64,000 nt of DNA. Source: GW2011-AR15 sp964428335 (lineage in GTDB: Archaea; Nanobdellota; Nanobdellia; Woesearchaeales; GW2011-AR15). The notes below the pieces were generated by a model, which was not told the DNA's origin, did no database searches, and worked only from the letters and a program-made list of their open reading frames with translations. The position numbers were made by a program, and so were the translations under genes. This document shows, piece by piece, positions 16,374-24,843 of this stretch. The stretch lies in contig CAYRXW010000007.1 of the NCBI GenBank assembly GCA_964428335.1, positions 1-64,000 of the forward strand, written 5' to 3'. Position 1 is the stretch's first letter, and every line of letters starts with the position of its first letter.

Positions 16374-17768
16374 ATGGGAAAAATATCAAAAATCATTGGA
16401 GGTCTTGGTGCCTTAGGTAGGACAATAGTATATGGTATAGGCACTTTTGCAGTATTTTATGCAGGTATTAATTTATATTATTTTACACGAGATTTTAATC
16501 TTCAGGAAAAGCTGAGCGCAGAAAATAATTCAGCATTATGCCAGAAAATTGATCATGCTGAGTATTTTTCAGGGCCAATGGATAAAGCAGGCAATACCAA
16601 TGCTGCAATCTCGCTTCTTGAAAGTCAGGTAGGTTTCCTTGAGACAAATTCAATTTCACCACCCTACAAATTCCCTGCTTTTTTTGGAACTATTAATACT
16701 ATATCAACGGGAAACTATGGTCTGACTTTGGGAGGTCTGGAAACAATAGGCGATGCGAAAGCATTTTTTGGTTGGAATAGTGAAACACAGGACTATAAAA
16801 GTGTAAACTTTCTTGAAGGATTGGCACTATTTTCAAGCTATACAGACAAGGGAGAAAATTTTGATGTGAATGTCCCAGATATATCCATATTCAAAATCAG
16901 CGGTTCTGCAGACTGTATACCTATAGGTGAACCAAGTATGATTCCTCCAAGTGTTATGATATTTGGATATGATGATTTTGAATCTGGAGATATAGAAGAG
17001 ATAAGGAGTATAAGGCTATATGGCACAATTGAGAATGTTTCAGGTGCCAATATCATTATAAAACTGGATGATAAAGCTTATGAGGAGCTAAAAGCCAGAT
17101 ATGGCAGAAATAAGGTCTATCTTCCAGGTGCAGCAGTCATGGAAAATTCAAGATTGATAGGAATAATTACTGCATTAGGATGCGAAAGCGATGATGTTTG
17201 CCGGACATATTGGGCAACTTCAATAGATAGCCTTAGAACTTTTGCTCCGGCATATTATGAAAAATTAGCAGGCGGAATAGAGGTCTTAAATGCTCCAACT
17301 TCAACGCCACTGCCAAACAACGGATTACTAGCTGAATTCTACCAGATTCTTTCAGTAAATGCTGGTGTTCCGTTCAGCATTTCAGAAACACCTTATCATG
17401 TTAGAGCGATGCCCATTAATGAAACAAATTTTGAAAAAATTTCAGAAGCAAGCGTTGGCCAGTACTATGTAAGGTTTACAGGAACAATTGATGTTCCAAT
17501 GGATAATACATCAATATGCGTTGATAGCGACGATGGCTTTGCTCTTAATATTGACAGGGAATCAAATAGTGCAACATATGTAATTGACTGGAGGCAGAGA
17601 ATAATAATGGGCTCTGAAAATGCGATGTGTGGGCAGTCTTTAAGGGGAGGTAGGCACACAATTGAGCTTTTGCATTACCAATTAGGCGGGGGAGCAGGGT
17701 TAAAGCTTTATTTTTTTGATGGCACAACAAAGACAGAAGTTCCTTTTACCTCGCTTCACCCACAATAG
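16374..17768 (+). CDS. Membrane-anchored extracellular protein with PA14 domain
   Basis: 464 residues. The start at 16374 is chosen because GAGGT sits 7 nt upstream; an ATG 6 nt earlier is too close to it. One N-terminal membrane helix (about residues 16-36) anchors the protein. The C-terminal ~145 residues look like a PA14 domain: GLLAEFYQ, VRFTGTIDVP, DSDDGFALNID, GGRHTIELLHYQ, GGAGLKLYF. PA14 domains bind carbohydrates on cell surfaces. The middle has a LPGAAV...LIGIITALGC stretch reminiscent of the end of a trypsin-like fold but without a GxSGG motif, so any protease relation is speculative. Confidence 0.75.
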   Translation: MGKISKIIGGLGALGRTIVYGIGTFAVFYAGINLYYFTRDFNLQEKLSAENNSALCQKIDHAEYFSGPMDKAGNTNAAISLLESQVGFLETNSISPPYKFPAFFGTINTISTGNYGLTLGGLETIGDAKAFFGWNSETQDYKSVNFLEGLALFSSYTDKGENFDVNVPDISIFKISGSADCIPIGEPSMIPPSVMIFGYDDFESGDIEEIRSIRLYGTIENVSGANIIIKLDDKAYEELKARYGRNKVYLPGAAVMENSRLIGIITALGCESDDVCRTYWATSIDSLRTFAPAYYEKLAGGIEVLNAPTSTPLPNNGLLAEFYQILSVNAGVPFSISETPYHVRAMPINETNFEKISEASVGQYYVRFTGTIDVPMDNTSICVDSDDGFALNIDRESNSATYVIDWRQRIIMGSENAMCGQSLRGGRHTIELLHYQLGGGAGLKLYFFDGTTKTEVPFTSLHPQ

Positions 17769-17801
17769 TTTTTTTAAAAAGACTGTTTATTTTTTTCTTT
17801 T

Positions 17802-19484
17802 CTACATCTCTTCCAAAACATCTATTCCAAGAAGATTTAGCCCAATTTCCAAAACCTGCTTTACACAGCTTGCCAGTAATACTCTTGCCCTCTCCAAATC
17901 CTTATCTTCCTGGATTATCTTATGCTTATGGTAGTATTCATTGAATGCCTGGCTTAAATCAAGCAGGTTCCTTGTTATCATGCTTGGCTTATATTCAATT
18001 GCTGCATTTTCTATGCATTTAGGGAATTCTTCCAAAAGCTTCATTATTTTTTTATCTTCTTCTGTATCAAGAAGAGAATAATCAATTTCTGAAATAACCT
18101 CATCAGAATATTTCCTTAAAATGCTTGCGCATCTTGCATAAGTATATTGAACATATGGTCCTGTTTCTCCATCAAACGACAAGGATTCCTTTGGATTATA
18201 TATGAAGTCTTTTAATGAATCAAATTTCAATATGAAGAATTTTATTGCAGACATACCTATTATTTCAGCTCTTTTTTCTGCCTCTTCTTTATTAATTTCA
18301 GGATATCTTTCTTCTATCTCTAAAAGCGCAGCTTTTTTCATGTCATCTGCCATGTTATCAGCATCAACAACTGTTCCTTCCCTTGATTTCATCTTGCCTT
18401 CAGGAAGGTATACCATGCCATATGCGAGGTGATAACAGTCTTTTGCAAATGTATATCCTAGTTTTTCAAATATCCTAAATAATACTTTGAAGTGATGGAC
18501 TTGTTCACTTGCTACAATATATATCATCTTATCCATGTGCCAGTCATCATACCTTAATTTCCCTAAAACAATGTCCTGTGTTATGTAAATAGAGGTGCCA
18601 TCAGCCCTAAGAACTATCTTTTTTTCAATCTCTTCATCGCTATAATATATGTTTCCTTTCTCATCTTTTTTGAATAGTCCTGTTTTTAGACCTTCATTAA
18701 CAATATCCTTGCTTTTCATATAATGGTCTGATTCAAAATAAGGCTTATCCATCCTAACTCCGTATCTTTCGTATGTTTTCATTATTCCTGAATATGCCCA
18801 ATTATTCATCTTTTTCCAAAGCTCAATTGTCTCCCTATCCCCATTCTCCCATTTCACAAGCATCTCTTGGGTTTCCTTCTCAATTTCAGGGTTCTTTTTT
18901 TCCTCAACTGCATACTTCACATAGTAATCACCCACGAAGTGATCGGTCTTTTTTTTTGGCTCTTCATCATTCCCGAATTTTTTATAAGCAAGCATTGATT
19001 TGCAGATATGGACACCACGGTCATTTACCATGTCTATCCTTTTTGTGTCATACCCTGAGTGGTCATAGATGTTTTGCAAAGAGTTTCCAAGGACCATGTT
19101 CCTTACATGACCTAAGTGAAGCGGCTTATTTGTATTTGGCCCTGGGGATTCAACTAAGATAAGTTTATTTTTTTTCTTTCCTTTGCCATAGTTTTCCTTT
19201 TTTTCAAATATCTCCTTTAATACCTGTGTTAATAGTTCCTTTTTCATAAAGAAATTAAGATAAGGTCCTGTAGCTTTTACTTCTGAAATAAAATCATTTT
19301 TTATTTTTGGCGCAAGCTCTTTTGCTATATCATTTGGAGATTTTTTTAGCTGCTTTGATAGTGAAAAACAAGGGAATGCATAGTCTCCAAGTTTTTGATC
19401 AGGTGGCACTTCAATAGAATTTGAAGAAACTTCATGGCCTGCAATTTTTGATATACTTTTTGCAATTTCTTCTTTAAAATCCAT
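17802..19484 (-). CDS. argS: Arginyl-tRNA synthetase
   Basis: Class I synthetase charging tRNA-Arg. 560 residues, normal length. N-terminal Add-1 domain to about 95, then VESPGPNTNKPLHLGH with the HIGH motif as HLGH at 123-126. The KMSKS-equivalent EGKMKSREG is near residue 364. The C-terminal DALR anticodon-binding domain includes YVQYTYARCASILRK and ends DLLEEM-like. It stands alone on the minus strand between unrelated plus-strand genes. Confidence 0.96.
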   Translation of the reverse strand: MDFKEEIAKSISKIAGHEVSSNSIEVPPDQKLGDYAFPCFSLSKQLKKSPNDIAKELAPKIKNDFISEVKATGPYLNFFMKKELLTQVLKEIFEKKENYGKGKKKNKLILVESPGPNTNKPLHLGHVRNMVLGNSLQNIYDHSGYDTKRIDMVNDRGVHICKSMLAYKKFGNDEEPKKKTDHFVGDYYVKYAVEEKKNPEIEKETQEMLVKWENGDRETIELWKKMNNWAYSGIMKTYERYGVRMDKPYFESDHYMKSKDIVNEGLKTGLFKKDEKGNIYYSDEEIEKKIVLRADGTSIYITQDIVLGKLRYDDWHMDKMIYIVASEQVHHFKVLFRIFEKLGYTFAKDCYHLAYGMVYLPEGKMKSREGTVVDADNMADDMKKAALLEIEERYPEINKEEAEKRAEIIGMSAIKFFILKFDSLKDFIYNPKESLSFDGETGPYVQYTYARCASILRKYSDEVISEIDYSLLDTEEDKKIMKLLEEFPKCIENAAIEYKPSMITRNLLDLSQAFNEYYHKHKIIQEDKDLERARVLLASCVKQVLEIGLNLLGIDVLEEM

Positions 19485-19591
19485 TGTATCATGAATTGTT
19501 AAGGGGTTTATAAGGATTGCTAATAGTGAAAATAAGCTATATTTAGGTTAATAATTAACTATTTAAAAAAGAAATCAATTAAATTATAACA

Positions 19592-19993
19592 ATGGGATTA
19601 ACATACACACAAATTGCTGAATTAAATCTTGCACTTATGGAAGGTAAGAATATAAAAAGCACTGAAGTGCAATCCATGCCGCAACTTATCATGATGGAGA
19701 GTTTTGGAGGAGATGGCAAGTTCTATAAAAGCATATATCCGATTATTAGGGCAAATTTTCTTCACAGCAAAAAATCAGGCAGGATTTTAACTTTTAATGT
19801 TGTTCAAAATCTTCCAAATTACGATACGAATGGTTATGGCCCAGGATACTTTGATGTAGCGTGCACTATAAAATCTCCATATAAGCATAAAATAATAAAA
19901 TCTGAATTCGCACCCCTTCTTAATAAGAAAGCCAGGGAAGCTTTAGAACTTGGAGTATATTGGTATAATAACAGGCAAAATGCAAATATTTAG
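19592..19993 (+). CDS. Hypothetical protein
   Basis: 133 residues, soluble, basic at the C-terminus, with no motif I recognise. A TATTTAAAAAAG box at about 19560-19571 is ~25 nt upstream of the ATG, giving a leaderless promoter and supporting expression. It is a single-gene unit between argS and the next unknown gene. Confidence 0.55.
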   Translation: MGLTYTQIAELNLALMEGKNIKSTEVQSMPQLIMMESFGGDGKFYKSIYPIIRANFLHSKKSGRILTFNVVQNLPNYDTNGYGPGYFDVACTIKSPYKHKIIKSEFAPLLNKKAREALELGVYWYNNRQNANI

Positions 19994-20161
19994 GTATACT
20001 AAAACCAAGTAAGGAAATTTTTCATCAGTTTATTCTTAAGAAAATTAATACTTACTATAAATAACATAAGAAAAACCGAAAGATTTATATACTTTTACTA
20101 CTATTAAGTAACTAAATAACTAAATAAATACTCAAAAAATGCAAAAAAGTGGTGGAAAAAA

Positions 20162-20932
20162 ATGTCAAAAAATGTAGCACAATTTGAACAGTTCGTTTTA
20201 GCAAGAGTTAGTGGAAGAGACTTTATTTACCATGTTGTCAAGGATGGAGAAGGAAAGTTCTATGTTGATGATAAAATAGCAGTAACCAGTAAAGATGGTG
20301 TACATGGAGCTTTGGAACAAAGACTTGATATGAAACTTATGGAAGGAGTAACAATGCCAGTATATGAAACATCGCAAAGACTGGTTGATTTACTGGAAGT
20401 TAAGGATTATGCAACTCAGCCTTTTGGATATCTTTTCCAACAGGCAGAAGTTATTGGAAACAGAAATGCTCCAGTAGAGAATAAGAAAGCATTAAAGGAA
20501 CTTGAAGCATCATACCAGGCAGCTCAAGCTGGACATAGAAAGTACCTAAGCCAGGATATTAAGTTAAATGCTGCAACAAAATCAATTAGATGGCAGAAAT
20601 ATGATTTCAGCGTACTTGAGAAATTTAAATATGTAGAAAAAGAACCAGATGACATCTTTTGGAAGGATGATTTTCCTCTTTTGAAAGGATTTGAAGATAA
20701 GCTAGAATTAAAGAATAATCTTTTAAAAGATGGACCTATAATTCCGTACAATTTTCCTGAAAAGTATCAATCTAGGTTGGTTTTTCCACCATTGAGAAAT
20801 GAGTTAAAACTACCAAGCGAACCTTTATTTGGTGATGTAGACATAGCTGAGCTAATGGAAAAATATAAGGGAAAAGATGGTTCTGGCGCAGGCTTTTTTT
20901 ATATGCCTAGTGGACCAAAAGACCAGCATTAG
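20162..20932 (+). CDS. Hypothetical protein, Lys/Glu-rich
   Basis: 256 residues, soluble, no signal peptide or membrane segment. A GGTGG site at 20150-20154 precedes the ATG and GATTTATATACTT lies near 20083-20095, so this gene has a leader of roughly 45 nt. The leader contains a 12-codon upstream ORF (ATG at 20139, stop overlapping the start region), which could reduce translation. The C-terminus is Gly/Ser/Pro-rich. Unknown family. Confidence 0.6.
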   Translation: MSKNVAQFEQFVLARVSGRDFIYHVVKDGEGKFYVDDKIAVTSKDGVHGALEQRLDMKLMEGVTMPVYETSQRLVDLLEVKDYATQPFGYLFQQAEVIGNRNAPVENKKALKELEASYQAAQAGHRKYLSQDIKLNAATKSIRWQKYDFSVLEKFKYVEKEPDDIFWKDDFPLLKGFEDKLELKNNLLKDGPIIPYNFPEKYQSRLVFPPLRNELKLPSEPLFGDVDIAELMEKYKGKDGSGAGFFYMPSGPKDQH

Positions 20933-21068
20933 TTTTTCTTATTTTCCTTTTTGTTCTAATTTCTCAACCGTAAGGTTTAAAAAGCCTGAAAATTTCCAAA
21001 ATCCCATGTCGACTGGCTTTTCTAAAGAATGCATTTTTTTCATTGCGTAATAGAAAAGCAGAAGCTAT

Positions 21069-21141
21069 GCCCGAGTAGTGTAGTGGCCTATCATAAACCC
21101 CTGTCACGGGTTTGACCCGAGTTCGAATCTCGGCTCGGGCG
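21069..21141 (+). tRNA. tRNA-Asp (GTC)
   Basis: 73 nt, complete cloverleaf: acceptor GCCCGAG pairs with CTCGGGC, anticodon stem AACCC/GGGTT, loop CTGTCAC with GTC at 34-36, T-arm CCGAG-TTCGAAT-CTCGG, discriminator G. No intron and no encoded CCA. It lies 35 nt before tRNA-Lys, probably co-transcribed. Confidence 0.95.
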
Positions 21142-21176
21142 TACTTTCGACATTATGCATATGCGAAAAAGTATCC

Positions 21177-21287
21177 GGTCTGGTAGCTTAGCTTGGTAGA
21201 GCACCTCACTTTTATCATGTGCTGATGATTTTTAAATCATTGGCGAAGGTAATGAGGTGGTCGCGAGTTCGAATCTCGTCCAGACCA
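21177..21287 (+). tRNA. tRNA-Lys (TTT) with 37-nt intron
   Basis: 111-nt gene, 74 nt when spliced. Acceptor GGTCTGG/CCAGACC, anticodon stem CCTCA/TGAGG, loop CTTTTA|A with TTT at 34-36. The intron is at 21215-21251 between positions 37 and 38. Flanking bases form a BHB: central helix CTTT with AAGG (one G-U), three-base bulges TAT and TAA. The intron itself folds as an 11-bp helix with two G-U pairs (GCTGATGATTT with AAATCATTGGC). No encoded CCA. Confidence 0.93.
21215..21251 (+). other. tRNA-Lys intron (position 37/38)
   Basis: 37 nt, cut sites predicted after the second base of each three-base bulge of the BHB motif. Removal restores a normal seven-base anticodon loop CTTTTAA. Confidence 0.88.
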
Positions 21288-21300
21288 TTAAATATACCTG

Positions 21301-21314
21301 GGTGGTTAAAAATA
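21301..21314 (+). promoter_or_regulatory. rpoH ribosome site followed by ATA
   Basis: GGTGG at 21301-21305 lies 6 nt before ATA at 21312-21314, exactly where an ATG would be expected for RpoH. No in-frame ATG, GTG or TTG exists between the tRNA-Lys 3' end and the internal ATG at 21345. Either ATA is used as the start, or translation starts at 21345 with loss of the conserved HVLMPKH beginning. Confidence 0.45.
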
Positions 21315-21548
21315 GCAAAAAAAAATGAGACTCAACACGTTCTAATGCCAAAGCATGTGAAGCTTTCTGAAAAGGAAACAAAAGAGCTTCTTGAAAAGTT
21401 CCAGATAAGGATGGAAGATTTACCAAGGATTTCTATGAAGGACCCTGCTATTAACCACATGGAATTGACAACAGGAGACATTGTAAAAGTTTTAAGAAAA
21501 AGCCAGACTTCAGGCATGGCAGATTTCTACAGGAGGGTTGTAAAATGA
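21312..21548 (+). CDS. rpoH: RNA polymerase subunit H (Rpb5-like)
   Basis: 78 residues if read from the ATA at 21312 (IAKKNETQHVLMPKHVKL). The homologous core HVLMPKHVKLSEKE and the C-terminal IVKVLRKSQTSG are the Rpb5 C-terminal-type domain that makes up archaeal RpoH. The first in-frame ATG (21345) would give only 68 residues and would drop HVL, which family members keep. The upstream frame reaches into tRNA-Lys and cannot be coding there. First gene of the RNA polymerase operon; its TGA overlaps the ATG of rpoB''. Confidence 0.9.
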   Translation: MAKKNETQHVLMPKHVKLSEKETKELLEKFQIRMEDLPRISMKDPAINHMELTTGDIVKVLRKSQTSGMADFYRRVVK

Positions 21549-23026
21549 ATAAAAGAGATGCCCTTTTAAAAAGATATTTCGAAGAGACATCGCTGGTCCA
21601 GTCAGACATTGAAAGCTTCAACAGTTTTATTGATGTCGAGCTTCAGAAGATTGTTGATGAAAATGGAACAATCCTTCCTACCATCATCCCTCATACAATC
21701 GATGAGTTCAAGATAAAATTTGGAAAGATAATCATAGGAAAACCAGAAATTACAGAAGCAGACGGCTCAAAAAGACCGATTTTCCCAATCGAGGCAAGGC
21801 TTAGGAAGATATCTTATGCAGCTCCTATGTATATTGAAGTGAGCGCACATGTTGACGGCATCCAGAGGGAGTCATTCACTGCTCAGGTAGGAAGCTTCCC
21901 AATCATGCTTAAATCAAATAACTGCCTGATAAAGGGAAAGAATGAGAAAGAGCTTATTGAGACTGGCGAAGACCCAACAGATCCAGGTGGATACTTTATA
22001 ATCAATGGCACAGAAAAAGTGCTTATCAATGTTGAAGACCTGGCACCAAACAGGATGCTTGTCGAGCATAACCCAACAGGAACCTCAAAATACACAGGGA
22101 AACTTTTCAGCGAGCATGGAGCTTATAAGATCCCGCACACTTTTGAAAAATTGAAAGATGATATCCTTTACCTGACATTCACAAGGGTAAAAAGGGTTCC
22201 GCTGATAATCATCATCAAAGCATTGGGCCTTGTAAAAGACGAAGACATAATGAAGCTCATAGATTCTGAATTCCAGGATGAAGTTTATATCAATCTGTTT
22301 GAGTTTGTAAGCATAAAAAACGAGGAAGAAGCGCTTGATTATATTGCAAAAAGAATAGGAATAACCCAGGCAAAAGAGATAAGGGTTGAAAGGATGAAGG
22401 AAATCCTTGACAAGTACTTATTGCCTCACCTTGGCACAAGGACTGAAGACAGGCTCTATAAGGCACACAACCTGTGCAAGCTATTGAAAAGATACCTGGC
22501 AGTCTCAAACGGCAAGGTAGCACTGGATGACAAGGATCATTATGCAAACAAAAGACTAAAGCTTTCAGGAGTCCTTCTAGCTGACCTGTTCAGGGTTAAC
22601 CTGAAAGTTCTGATTGGGGACCTGCTTTATAATTTCCAGAGGATTGTGAAAAGGGGAAAATTCCCTTCAATAAAAGTCATCATCAGGGACAAGCTTCTGA
22701 CACAGAGGATATATAGCTCAATGGCAACAGGAAACTGGGTTGGAGGAAGGAAAGGTATTGCACAAAGGATGCAAAGGCTAAACCACCTTGAAACACTATC
22801 ACATTTGCAGAGGGTTGTTTCACCGCTTTCAGCAAGCCAGGAGAATTTCGAGGCAAGAGCATTACACAGCACTCATTTAGGAAGATTATGCCCAATAGAA
22901 ACACCGGAAGGTACAAACATCGGGCTTAGAAAGAATCTGGCACTTCTAACTGAAATCAGCCAGGAACAAAGTGACGAGGATGTCCTTAAAATACTTAAAT
23001 CATCCGGTCTTAAGCAGGTGAGATAA
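21545..23026 (+). CDS. rpoB2: RNA polymerase subunit B'' (N-terminal half of Rpb2)
   Basis: 493 residues covering the protrusion, lobe and fork of the second-largest subunit. It ends soon after GRLCPIETPEGTNIGLR, the usual split point of archaeal B''/B'. ATG at 21545 overlaps the rpoH stop. It is followed 2 nt later by rpoB'. A split B subunit is common in several archaeal lineages; whether all relatives of this organism share it was not checked. Confidence 0.97.
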   Translation: MNKRDALLKRYFEETSLVQSDIESFNSFIDVELQKIVDENGTILPTIIPHTIDEFKIKFGKIIIGKPEITEADGSKRPIFPIEARLRKISYAAPMYIEVSAHVDGIQRESFTAQVGSFPIMLKSNNCLIKGKNEKELIETGEDPTDPGGYFIINGTEKVLINVEDLAPNRMLVEHNPTGTSKYTGKLFSEHGAYKIPHTFEKLKDDILYLTFTRVKRVPLIIIIKALGLVKDEDIMKLIDSEFQDEVYINLFEFVSIKNEEEALDYIAKRIGITQAKEIRVERMKEILDKYLLPHLGTRTEDRLYKAHNLCKLLKRYLAVSNGKVALDDKDHYANKRLKLSGVLLADLFRVNLKVLIGDLLYNFQRIVKRGKFPSIKVIIRDKLLTQRIYSSMATGNWVGGRKGIAQRMQRLNHLETLSHLQRVVSPLSASQENFEARALHSTHLGRLCPIETPEGTNIGLRKNLALLTEISQEQSDEDVLKILKSSGLKQVR

Positions 23027-23028
23027 AA

Positions 23029-24831
23029 ATGGCAGAAGTTTTCTTAAACGGAAAATATGTTGGTAACGTAGCAGATCCAAACAAGCTTACTGATTCTTTT
23101 GTTGAAGAGAGAAGGAAAGGCAAGATACATTATTCAATCAATATCTATTATGACAAAGGCGTAGACCAGGTGCAGATAGAAAGCACAAGGGGAAGGGCAA
23201 TCAGGCCGCTTATTGTGATTAAGGAAGGAAAACCACTTCTTACAGATAGGCATATCACACAGATAGAGAAAAATGAGATATCTTTCTTTGATTTGGTCAA
23301 GCAGGGAGTAATTGAATATCTTGATGCAATGGAAGAAGAACAGGCATTGGTAGCATTTGATGATTCTGAACTTACACCAGATCACACACACATGGAACTA
23401 TTGCCTTTAGCAATTGTAGGACTATGTACAAGCTTAGTGCCATTTGGAAATTTCAACCAGTCAACAAGGTTAAACGCAGGAAGCAAGAACCAAAAGCAGG
23501 CTTTAGGGTTATATACTGCAAACTTCCTTGTAAGAATGGATATGGATGTAAACATCCTTCATGAGCCACAGATGCCTTTAGTAAAAACAATCATGCATGA
23601 CTGCAGCCATTATGAGACACACCCATCAGGGCAAAACGTCGTTATTGCTATCCTTAGTTTTGACGGTTATAACATGGAAGACGCTATCCTTTTGAACAAG
23701 GCATCCATTGAAAGGGGCCTTGCAAGATCAACCTATTTTAGGCCAGTTGTAACTGAAGAACTAAGGTATTCAGGAGGCCTTATTGATGAAGTTTCAGTAC
23801 CAGATAAGGATGTAAAAGGCTATAAAAGCGAGAGGGATTACAGGTTTTTGGAAGGAGACGGAGTTATTTTCCCTGAAGCAATTGTAGCTGAAGGAGATGT
23901 AGTTATTGGAAAGACTTCACCACCAAGATTCTTAAGCAGCCTTGACGAATACAATTTAACAACAAGCTCAAGAAGGGAAAGTTCCATGACTATAAAGCAT
24001 GGTGAAAGAGGAGTAGTTGATTTTGTTTTACTTACAGAAAATTCAGAAGGAAACAAGTTAATCCAGGTAAGACTTAGAGACCAGAGAATTCCAGAAGTCG
24101 GTGATAAATTCACATCAAGACACGGACAGAAAGGAGTTGTTGGGCTAATTGTTGATGGGGCAGACATGCCATATTCAGCAAAAGGAATAATTCCAGACAT
24201 AATATTTAACCCGCATGGTATCCCTTCAAGAATGACAATGTCACACCTGATTGAAATGATGGGTGGAAAGACAGGAGCCTTGGCAGGAAGGTATATCGAT
24301 GGCACAACATTTGAATCAGAAAGGCACGAAGACCTAAGAAAAGAACTTGCTTCATTAGGATTCAGGGAAGATGGAACAGAGACTTTCTATAACGGAAGGA
24401 CAGGAGAGATGTTCAAGGCCCAGATCTATGTTGGAGATATGTATTATCTGAAACTTAAGCACATGGTCGCAAACAAAGTGCACGCAAGAGCAAGAGGACC
24501 AATCCAGCTACTTACAAGGCAGCCTACAGAAGGAAGGGCCAAGGAAGGAGGTCTGAGACTTGGGGAAATGGAGAAGGATACTTTTGTTTCCCATGGAGCA
24601 GCATTGCTTCTTAAGGAAAGGTTTGATTCAGACAGGACTATTGTTCCTTTCTGCGAATCATGCGGAATGGTTGCTGTTTATGATGAATATAAAAAGAAAT
24701 CATATTGTCCGATATGCGGAGACAATATTTCTGTTTCAAACGTAGAGCTCAGTTATGCATTCAAATTGATGCTAGATGAACTGAAATCTTTGGGAATCTA
24801 CCCGAAGCTGAAACTTAAGGATAAGTACTGA
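23029..24831 (+). CDS. rpoB1: RNA polymerase subunit B' (C-terminal half of Rpb2)
   Basis: 600 residues, containing the hybrid-binding and wall regions. NFNQSTRLNAGSKNQKQA, DGYNMEDAILLNK, HGQKGVVG and the switch-region RPTEGRAKEGGLRLGEME-like stretch (here RQPTEGRAKEGG) are intact. The C-terminal zinc site has four cysteines (CESC and CPIC). GCAGGTGAG just before the ATG is the ribosome site. Confidence 0.97.
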   Translation: MAEVFLNGKYVGNVADPNKLTDSFVEERRKGKIHYSINIYYDKGVDQVQIESTRGRAIRPLIVIKEGKPLLTDRHITQIEKNEISFFDLVKQGVIEYLDAMEEEQALVAFDDSELTPDHTHMELLPLAIVGLCTSLVPFGNFNQSTRLNAGSKNQKQALGLYTANFLVRMDMDVNILHEPQMPLVKTIMHDCSHYETHPSGQNVVIAILSFDGYNMEDAILLNKASIERGLARSTYFRPVVTEELRYSGGLIDEVSVPDKDVKGYKSERDYRFLEGDGVIFPEAIVAEGDVVIGKTSPPRFLSSLDEYNLTTSSRRESSMTIKHGERGVVDFVLLTENSEGNKLIQVRLRDQRIPEVGDKFTSRHGQKGVVGLIVDGADMPYSAKGIIPDIIFNPHGIPSRMTMSHLIEMMGGKTGALAGRYIDGTTFESERHEDLRKELASLGFREDGTETFYNGRTGEMFKAQIYVGDMYYLKLKHMVANKVHARARGPIQLLTRQPTEGRAKEGGLRLGEMEKDTFVSHGAALLLKERFDSDRTIVPFCESCGMVAVYDEYKKKSYCPICGDNISVSNVELSYAFKLMLDELKSLGIYPKLKLKDKY

Positions 24832-24843
24832 GGTTGGGCAAAA

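Noticed and set aside
21219..21311. Upstream ATG at 21219 as the rpoH start
   Set aside because: This stretch lies within the tRNA-Lys intron and 3' half; it is structural RNA, not coding.
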